Source: Acidobacteriota bacterium (GTDB lineage: Bacteria > Acidobacteriota > Terriglobia > Bryobacterales > Bryobacteraceae). Taken from it: a stretch of DNA of 64,000 bases. Position 1 is the first letter of the stretch. Each line of letters opens with the position of its first letter. The notes under the pieces are model-generated. The model was not told the DNA's origin. It ran no database searches and saw nothing but the letters and a program-made list of their open reading frames with translations. Below, piece after piece: positions 48,756 to 55,290 of the stretch. A program made the translations under genes and the position numbers. Location: the NCBI GenBank assembly GCA_018268715.1, contig JAFDVZ010000010.1, positions 100,714 to 164,713 of the forward strand. The letters are read 5' to 3'.

Positions 48756-50249
48756 CTATTTGCCCTCGATGCCGGCCAGCGGATTGTCGAAATCAAAACC
48801 AAAAAGACGCGGATTCTCGCCGATCACCGCCGCTGAGACAATGTAGAACACATAGTCGTAGGTCTCCTGCGGGATCTTCTCGCGATAGGTGGACAGTAGT
48901 TTCCAGAAATTCCGCTCCCGAGGATTGGCGGGCAACTTCCTCACCAGCGGCAACACGTAATCTTCGCCCCAGTTATAACAGGCCATCACCAGCAGGCCGG
49001 ACGCCTGGGCGTCGCTCCCATAAAGATCCCGCATATAGTGCGCCGCAGCCTTGGTGGCGCGATCCCAGTGGTGACGGTCGTCGCCGGGGTCGGGCCGCCG
49101 AAACTCAGCCAAGGGCCCGATCTTCAATCCGTACTTGACGCCCGTCTCCGGAATGAACTGCCACATGCCCTTGGCGATTCCCTTGCGCGTCGGAGGACCG
49201 CTGATATAGGCGTCGAAGTTGCTTTCCTGCAAAGCGAGGTAGAAAAACTGCGGCGGCAGTCCATTGGCCAATAACTCCTGCGCAATGGGATTGACGTAGT
49301 TGTTCTCGCGCGCCGTGCGCAGGGCGTTCGCGAGCCGGGCCGAGGATTTCCACTTGGCGATGTAGTTATTCACCTCGGTGGCGAACTCCTTCGGCATGTC
49401 CAACTCGCACTCGCCAAAGATCCTCGTCACTCGCAACAACAGGCGCTCCTCGGGCGTCATTTTTCGTTCGTAGATATGGAGCGCTGTCAGAAACTGGTCG
49501 TAACTCTTCTCCATTTCCTTCCGGCGATCCTGATATTTGCGGATCTCCTGCTGCCCTTGCGAGTTATTCGCGTCGGTCACCAGCCTCTGGACGTTCGCGA
49601 TGTCGACGTCCAGCGATTTCATAGAATAGAACAAGGCCTCGGCCATGGCCTTCCGCTTGCTCGCCTGCTGCTGGAGATAGAGTGAATAGGCCCCCACCGC
49701 GACCACCAGGACCGCCAGGCCGCCGATCACCCAGCCATACTTCCGCTTCTGCTTTTTCTGGACTTCACTGAACGCGCGGCGGACCAGCATCGTGTGCTCA
49801 CCCACCGGCTGCCCCGCGGCCGCCTTGCCGAAGTACTTATCCATGTACTGTTCCACGCTTTGTGGCCCGGGTGCAGGCTCGGCCGGCTTCGTCACGGGGG
49901 GCGCGGAGGCCATCGGTGGCGCGGGCGCCGCCGCCTCGAAAGTCAACACCGGTCCCGCGACGCCCAACCGCACCACCACGGAGCCATCCACGCGCGCCTC
50001 CGACACGCGCAACCCGTCGACAAACAGTCCGTTGGCGCTGTTGGAGTCGCGAATTACCCAGACCCCATTCTCAAAGCGGGCCTCGGCGTGGTTCCGGCTG
50101 ACGTACTCGCTCTTCACGCACAGACCGCACTCCTCCACGCGGCCAATGCGGAAGGGCGTTTGAAACTCCTGCCGCCGAACGTCTCCGGGGTTGATCTCGA
50201 CGGCGACTCGAAGCATTGGGGGCTCGGCTTGAAATGGAAGGGGATTCAT
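48756..50249 (-). CDS. FHA-domain transmembrane lytic transglycosylase
   Basis: A 497-residue fusion. A cytoplasmic FHA domain (about 15-105: RIGRVEE, SRNHAEARF, DSNSANGLFVDG) would bind phosphothreonine. A Pro/Ala linker and one membrane helix (171-191) follow, then a helical periplasmic region and an SLT lysozyme-like domain (about 310-470) with the catalytic Glu342 in LALQESNF and GMWQFIPETG. It probably cleaves peptidoglycan under control of Ser/Thr kinases, perhaps to make room for a pilus or secretion apparatus. It is on the same strand as the Flp pilin downstream. Confidence 0.88.
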   Translation of the reverse strand: MNPLPFQAEPPMLRVAVEINPGDVRRQEFQTPFRIGRVEECGLCVKSEYVSRNHAEARFENGVWVIRDSNSANGLFVDGLRVSEARVDGSVVVRLGVAGPVLTFEAAAPAPPMASAPPVTKPAEPAPGPQSVEQYMDKYFGKAAAGQPVGEHTMLVRRAFSEVQKKQKRKYGWVIGGLAVLVVAVGAYSLYLQQQASKRKAMAEALFYSMKSLDVDIANVQRLVTDANNSQGQQEIRKYQDRRKEMEKSYDQFLTALHIYERKMTPEERLLLRVTRIFGECELDMPKEFATEVNNYIAKWKSSARLANALRTARENNYVNPIAQELLANGLPPQFFYLALQESNFDAYISGPPTRKGIAKGMWQFIPETGVKYGLKIGPLAEFRRPDPGDDRHHWDRATKAAAHYMRDLYGSDAQASGLLVMACYNWGEDYVLPLVRKLPANPRERNFWKLLSTYREKIPQETYDYVFYIVSAAVIGENPRLFGFDFDNPLAGIEGK

Positions 50250-50858
50250 GGCGGCTCCAGCGGTACTCCTTATGATAAACGTCCGCGTCCACGCGCTAGC
50301 AGCCCGTGGCGCAAGTCCCGTGGGCCGCGTTGCGAGCGTCGCCGGAGCGAGGGCGAGGAGCAGCGACGCAGGCGACGCCGGACATCGGACAGGAGCGGCG
50401 ACAAAGCCGGCGCCCGGCGCCGCCGCAACCCTTTGGGCAGCCAGGGTTTAGCGGGCTAGCTTCGTCTCTAGTCGTCGGAGACGGCCCGCGTCGCTGTCCT
50501 CCTCGCGCCCCGCTTTCGGACCGAATCCTGGCTGCGCGGTCCCGCGCCCCTACCGCAACGGGCTGCAAGGAGCGGCGTGGCAAGGGAGGCCTCGGCGCCT
50601 TCTTTGGATCGTTACATCACCCCACAATGGGGGTGGCTCCCACGCGCAAAGAAGGATCTATGGCGCGCCTTTACACCGAAAGTCTCCTGAATTCCCCTAA
50701 AATGAGCGGTTTCAACCTCTTGCGGTTGACGCCGAATATTTACCCTGCAACGATAAACATAGTTAGGGTATTTCCGAGTTACTGGGAGTTCCATTACAGT
50801 AAACCTAGCGGCCTTCAGGGAATACATCAGAGCCTGGATGCGGCAATGGAGGATGGGA
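50250..50858 (+). other. about 600-base non-coding region upstream of the kai-like operon
   Basis: No convincing gene. The left two thirds are extremely GC-rich with several inverted repeats, including AACCCT/AGGGTT (50427-50448). The right third (about 50650-50850) is more AT-rich and holds an inverted repeat TACCCT (50741-50746) / AGGGTA (50765-50770) and a TTGACG at 50727. It probably contains the promoter of the kai-like operon and perhaps an untranslated RNA. A 77-codon frame here is judged spurious. Confidence 0.4.
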
Positions 50859-52058
50859 TTGAAGCAGCGAATCCTGGTGCTGGACCGCGATGATGCGTCG
50901 CGCCACACCATGGTTTGTCAGCTGAACGATGCTGGATACGAAGTGGATGCGACCTCCGCTTCGGAAGACGCGATCGCCCGTGTTACGGATGCGTCGTACC
51001 ATCTAGTGCTCATCGGCGCCTCGATCGGCGCCGGCGCCGGACTCTCCGCCCGTATCAAGGCGGCCGCGACAGGTCCATCGCCAGCCGTCGCCGTTGTCAG
51101 CGGCGATGACAGCTCCCACTGCGATTCCGACCAGACGTCGGACTCCGCTCCGGACGCCTACATTAGCCCGTCGGCCCGGAACGGGCGGTTACTTTTGAGC
51201 CTCCGCCCACTGTTGCGCCTAAAAGCCGCCGAACAGGCTTTGGAAGAATCGGAACAGCTGTTGCGGAACGTCATCGAGTCCGCGAGCCACGGCGTCTTCC
51301 TGCTCGACGAAGAGTTGTCGATCCTGGTGGTCAACGCCAACGCCTTGCTAGCGCTCGGATGGCCGGCCGAGGCGCGCGCCGAACTCACCTTGCATGACCT
51401 GTGCGCGCCCGAATTCGTCGGTCCCGTCGAATCGATGATTCGCGCCGTCAAACCGGGCCATGGCCTGGTGCTCGAAGCCACCGGAAAACGCAAAAACGGC
51501 GATCGTTTTCCGGTCGAGTTCAGCGTCGGCGCCCTGGAGCGCTCGGGGCGATACGCCTTCGCTCTGACGCTGCGCGACCTGAGCCGGCGCTCCCAGGTGG
51601 AAGCCACCCTCGAACGAGAGCGCGCCGAACACAGATCGCGTGTCACCGGAGAAGTCGCTTCGGTGGAAGGCTCCTTCGGCTCGGAGCGCGTGGCGGTGAC
51701 GGCTTCGCTGTATGGCCCTCAGGGACTCGCCGAGCGGATGCCCGAGGAACACCAGACGCTGTGTTCCGCATACCGCTCGCTATTGGAGACCGCTCTTGAG
51801 AGGAGAGGATACAGCGAACCCAAGGAACTGCTTGACGACAACCTCAAGACCCTCGCCCGGAGATTTGGATTTCTCCGGGCCAGTCCGCGCGATGTCGTGG
51901 AGGTGCACAGCCGGATTTTGCGAGCCGCGATGAAAGGCGTCCCGCTGGCCAAACAGCAGGTCTGGCTTGAGGAAGGAAGGCTGACGTTGCTGGAGGTCAT
52001 GGGGCATCTGGTTAACTACTATCGCCAGATGGCCTTTGGCCTGAGGAATTCGCAATGA
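50859..52058 (+). CDS. KaiA-like protein: pseudo-receiver, PAS and KaiA/RsbU-type helical domain
   Basis: A 399-residue protein. Residues 1-120 have a CheY-like fold (ILVLDRDDASR), but the phosphoacceptor Asp is replaced by Gly53 (LVLIG) and the switch Lys region reads YISPSA, so it is a pseudo-receiver. A PAS domain spans about 131-242. The last about 100 residues (296-394) match the helical bundle of the KaiA C-terminus and RsbU N-terminus, with AYRSLLE, PRDVVEVHSRIL and EGRLTLLEVMGHLVNYYRQM, which closely parallel KaiA. KaiA stimulates KaiC phosphorylation through this domain. The TTG start is chosen because GGAGG lies 6 bases upstream. It overlaps kaiB by 4 bases. The fold assignments are solid; calling it a functional KaiA is inference. 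Confidence 0.75.
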   Translation: MKQRILVLDRDDASRHTMVCQLNDAGYEVDATSASEDAIARVTDASYHLVLIGASIGAGAGLSARIKAAATGPSPAVAVVSGDDSSHCDSDQTSDSAPDAYISPSARNGRLLLSLRPLLRLKAAEQALEESEQLLRNVIESASHGVFLLDEELSILVVNANALLALGWPAEARAELTLHDLCAPEFVGPVESMIRAVKPGHGLVLEATGKRKNGDRFPVEFSVGALERSGRYAFALTLRDLSRRSQVEATLERERAEHRSRVTGEVASVEGSFGSERVAVTASLYGPQGLAERMPEEHQTLCSAYRSLLETALERRGYSEPKELLDDNLKTLARRFGFLRASPRDVVEVHSRILRAAMKGVPLAKQQVWLEEGRLTLLEVMGHLVNYYRQMAFGLRNSQ

Positions 52059-52372
52059 ACAAGTACTTGCTCAAGCTCTATATCGCAGGACACACTTCAC
52101 GTTCAGTGAAGGCGTTGTACAACCTTCGCCAGATGTGCGAGAAGGAACTTGCTGGCCGCTATGAGTTGGAGATCATCGACGTCCTCGAAAATCCGCAACG
52201 CGCCGAGGACGCCAAGGTGATGGTGACCCCGATGGTCATCCGAGAGTTACCGCCGCCGGTCCGGCGCGTGATCGGCGATCTGTCCGAGTGCGACAAGGTC
52301 CTTATCGGCCTCGATTTAGTCGCCCTGTTTCCAGAAAATCAAGACCCGGAGAATGCGAAGAATCGAACATGA
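52055..52372 (+). CDS. kaiB: Circadian clock-type protein KaiB
   Basis: A 105-residue thioredoxin-like, fold-switching protein. KaiB signatures are present along the whole length: LKLYIAGHTSRSVKALYNL, EIIDVLENPQRAED, TPMVIRELPPPVRRVIGDLS and VLIGLDL. In cyanobacteria KaiB binds the phosphorylated KaiC ring, sequesters KaiA and promotes dephosphorylation. It overlaps both neighbours by 4 bases (ATGA), so the three proteins are made in a coupled way. Confidence 0.95.
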   Translation: MNKYLLKLYIAGHTSRSVKALYNLRQMCEKELAGRYELEIIDVLENPQRAEDAKVMVTPMVIRELPPPVRRVIGDLSECDKVLIGLDLVALFPENQDPENAKNRT

Positions 52373-53898
52373 AGGAAAGGCGCCCATTAATCAATAAAAT
52401 TCCCACCGGTATCCCCGGATTTGATCACATTGCTCATGGCGGACTGCCGGAGGGCCGAACAACTTTGATTTCGGGCACCGCCGGCAGCGCCAAAACGGTC
52501 TTCGCCATCCAGTTCCTGGCCGAGGGCATCCTCCGCGGCGACGGAGGCGGCGTTTTCATCACGCTGGAGGAGAGCCCGGACGACATCCGGAAGAACGTGG
52601 CCACCTTCGGGTGGGACATCGCCCAATGGGAGCGCGAAGGCAAATGGGTCTTCGTGGACGGAACGGTCGTTCCCGAACAGGATCCTGTCATCACAGGCGA
52701 CTACGACTTCGGCGCCCTCATCGCGCGCATCGAGCACGCCGTCCGAAAGGTGAACGCCACCCGCGTCTCGCTCGACTCCCTGAGCGCCGTTTTCACGCAG
52801 TTCGCCAATCGCCGGGTGGTCCGGACCGAGCTATTCCGCGTAGCGGCCGTCCTGCGGAAACTTCGCGTCACCTCCATCATCACCGCCGAGCGCACCGCCG
52901 AGTACGGCGAGATCGGGCGCTTTGGCGTCGAGGAGTTCGTCGCCGACAACGTCATCATCCTGCGTCACGTGCTCGAAGAGGAGAAACGGCGGCGCACCAT
53001 CGAGATCCTTAAATTCCGCGGCACCCAGCACTACAACGGCGAATACGCCTTCACGATCGTTCCCAACCGGGGCATCGAAGTGATTCCGCTGGCGGTCATC
53101 AAGCTCGACCAGCGTTCGACCAACGTCCGAATCAGCTCGGGCAGTCGCGAACTGGATGCAATGTGCGGCGGCGGCTTCTACCGCGACTCCGTGATCCTGG
53201 TCTCCGGCGCCACCGGCACGGGCAAGACGCTGCTCACCACGAAGTTCATGGGAGGCGGCGCCGCGAGCGGTGAACGGTGCCTGTTGCTCGCCTTTGAAGA
53301 GAGCCGGGAGCAGCTATTCCGCAACGCCACCGGCTGGGGCGTCGACTTCGAGCGCCTGGAAAGGGACGGCCTGCTGCGCGTCGTCTGCCAATACCCCGAG
53401 ATCTCCAATCTCGAGGATCACCTGATCCGCATCAAGGCCCAAATCAACGATTTCCGGCCGAACCGGGTCGCCGTCGACAGCCTGTCGGCCCTTGAACGAG
53501 GAACCACCACCAGGGGTTTCCGCGAATTCGTCATCGCGCTGACGTCCTTTATTAAGGACCATGAATTGGCCGGACTGTTCACCTCCACCACGCCGACCCT
53601 GATGGGTGGCACGTCCGTTACGGAGGCGCACATCTCCACCATCACCGACTCCATCATCCTGTTGCGTTATGTCGAGATGTTCGGCGAAATGCGCCGCGGC
53701 ATCACAGTGCTTAAGATGCGTGGTTCGATGCACGATAAGAGCATCCGCGAGTTTCGGATTGACGCCACGGGCATGCACATCGGCAAGATGTTCCGCGAGG
53801 TTTCGGGTATCTTGTCCGGAATGCCCACTCACACGCCGGCGAGCGAGATCGACCGCGTCGAGCAGTTGTTTACGCGCGACGCCAGCGCCGGCGGCTGA
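52369..53898 (+). CDS. kaiC: Circadian clock-type ATPase/autokinase KaiC
   Basis: A 509-residue double RecA-like protein close to cyanobacterial length (519). The CI half has Walker A GTAGSAKT (36-43) and catalytic Glu67-Glu68. The CII half has Walker A GATGTGKT (280-287) and Glu310-Glu311. The phosphorylation segment VTEAHISTITDS keeps Thr418, Ser423 and Thr424, the equivalents of Thr426, Ser431 and Thr432 in Synechococcus KaiC. The following RYVEMFGEMRRGITVLKMRGSMHDKSIREF is also conserved. A short C-terminal tail that could contact a KaiA-type partner is present. Autokinase and ATPase activity are therefore likely; rhythmicity is not shown by sequence. Confidence 0.95.
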   Translation: MKERRPLINKIPTGIPGFDHIAHGGLPEGRTTLISGTAGSAKTVFAIQFLAEGILRGDGGGVFITLEESPDDIRKNVATFGWDIAQWEREGKWVFVDGTVVPEQDPVITGDYDFGALIARIEHAVRKVNATRVSLDSLSAVFTQFANRRVVRTELFRVAAVLRKLRVTSIITAERTAEYGEIGRFGVEEFVADNVIILRHVLEEEKRRRTIEILKFRGTQHYNGEYAFTIVPNRGIEVIPLAVIKLDQRSTNVRISSGSRELDAMCGGGFYRDSVILVSGATGTGKTLLTTKFMGGGAASGERCLLLAFEESREQLFRNATGWGVDFERLERDGLLRVVCQYPEISNLEDHLIRIKAQINDFRPNRVAVDSLSALERGTTTRGFREFVIALTSFIKDHELAGLFTSTTPTLMGGTSVTEAHISTITDSIILLRYVEMFGEMRRGITVLKMRGSMHDKSIREFRIDATGMHIGKMFREVSGILSGMPTHTPASEIDRVEQLFTRDASAGG

Positions 53899-53942
53899 CC
53901 CGAAACTTGACACCGGCCCCGGAGCGGGCGATCATCGGACGC

Positions 53943-55280
53943 ATGTCCCAGCAATCGCGTAGCTCCGTGAACCTCGACGTGGCGGCGGGCGGGCGGACCG
54001 CCGCTCGTGAAATCGACAAGGACGCCCCGTTCCGGATCCTGCTGCTCGGCGACTTCAGCGGCCGCGGCAATCGCGGACTCAAGGCGCCCTTGGCCGGCCG
54101 CCGTCCGCTGTTGGTCGATCGTGATAACATCGACGACGCCATCGCGGCCATGAAACCGGAGCTGCGCCTACCAGGACTCGCGCTTGAGTTTTCTGAACTC
54201 GACGATTTCCATCCCGACAACATCTACCGCCGGTCGGACATCTTTCAGGACCTGGCGGAGCAGAAAGTGCGGCCCCTGCCGGTTCCGACGCCGGCCGCGC
54301 GTCCGGCGCGGATGGGCGGAGGCAGCCTGCTCGACGACATGGTGGAGGAGAGCGGTGAGGCGCCCGTCATTCCTCCCGATCAGGGTGGCGGCGACCTCGC
54401 CGAGTTCATCCGCAAGATCGTGGCGCCGCACTTGGTCCAACCCGACGATCCCCGCATGCGAGAGCAATCGGCTCGGGCCGACGAAGCCGCGGGCGCCGCG
54501 CTGCGAGGCATTCTTCACCACCCCGACTTTCAGGCGCTTGAAGCCATCTGGCGCGGCGTCGACCTGCTGGTGCGCGAACTCGACACCGACGGCGATCTGA
54601 AACTATATATATACGATGCGACCCTGCCGGAGCTGATCGGGAACCTGGCCGGCGCCGTGGCGCTGCTCACCTCCCGTGAAAAGGCATGGTCCGTCATCGT
54701 GGGTGCCTACCAGTTCGGGCAGTCCGATGTGGAGGCGAAGGTGCTGGGACAATTGGGCCGCATCGCCCAAGCGGCCGGCGCTCCCTTCATCGCCGAATCG
54801 CTGCCGCCGCCTGAGCCATCCCCGGATTGGCAGGCACTTCGCCGATCCCCGCAAGCCCGTTGGATCGGGCTGTCCCTGCCCCGGTTCCTTCTGCGATTGC
54901 CCTACGGCAAGAAGACCTCGCCCATCGAGACGTTCGCCTTCGAGGAGATGCCGGCCAGCGCGCACGACGACTACCTGTGGGGAAATCCGGCCATCTGCGC
55001 CGCGCTGCTGTTGGGGCAGTCGTTTCTGGCCGACGGCTGGGACATGCGTCCGGGAACTCACCGGGAGGTTCGAGGCCTGCCCCTGCACGTCTACCAGGAT
55101 GGCGGCGAGCCCGCCATCAAGCCCTGCGCCGAAATCCTGCTTAAGGAAAAGGATGCCGAGTTCCTGATGGAACAGGGCATCATGCCGTTGGCTTCGCTGA
55201 AGGAACAGGACGCCGCCCTGCTGGTTCGTTTCCAGTCCATCGCGGATCCCGTGGCGGCCTTGCAGGGTCCCTGGGCCTGA
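53943..55280 (+). CDS. Fused TssB-TssC-like contractile sheath protein
   Basis: A 445-residue protein joining both type VI secretion sheath subunits. Residues about 15-110 match TssB/VipA (RILLLGDFSG, RDNIDDAIAAMKPEL, FSELDDFHPDNIY). About 140-445 match TssC/VipB (ILHHPDFQALEAIWRGVDLLV, LGRIAQAAGAPFIAES, GLSLPRFLLRLPYG, LPLHVY, GIMPLASLKEQD). Normally these are two genes, with TssC near 490 residues alone, so this is a condensed fusion. No tube, baseplate, membrane-complex or ClpV gene is present nearby. The ATG is preferred over an upstream TTG. It starts 44 bases after kaiC and may share its transcript. Confidence 0.8.
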   Translation: MSQQSRSSVNLDVAAGGRTAAREIDKDAPFRILLLGDFSGRGNRGLKAPLAGRRPLLVDRDNIDDAIAAMKPELRLPGLALEFSELDDFHPDNIYRRSDIFQDLAEQKVRPLPVPTPAARPARMGGGSLLDDMVEESGEAPVIPPDQGGGDLAEFIRKIVAPHLVQPDDPRMREQSARADEAAGAALRGILHHPDFQALEAIWRGVDLLVRELDTDGDLKLYIYDATLPELIGNLAGAVALLTSREKAWSVIVGAYQFGQSDVEAKVLGQLGRIAQAAGAPFIAESLPPPEPSPDWQALRRSPQARWIGLSLPRFLLRLPYGKKTSPIETFAFEEMPASAHDDYLWGNPAICAALLLGQSFLADGWDMRPGTHREVRGLPLHVYQDGGEPAIKPCAEILLKEKDAEFLMEQGIMPLASLKEQDAALLVRFQSIADPVAALQGPWA

Positions 55281-55290
55281 CAACTCGCCA

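Noticed and set aside
50660-50893. Possible 77-codon gene (ATG after GAAGGA) just before the kai-like operon
   Set aside because: Codon use is unlike neighbouring genes, it overlaps the start of the KaiA-like gene by 35 bases, and the product resembles no family. It may be a leader peptide, but coding is not supported.
53943-55280. A full type VI secretion cluster
   Set aside because: Only the fused sheath-like gene is present; flanking genes are kaiC and an ADOP permease.
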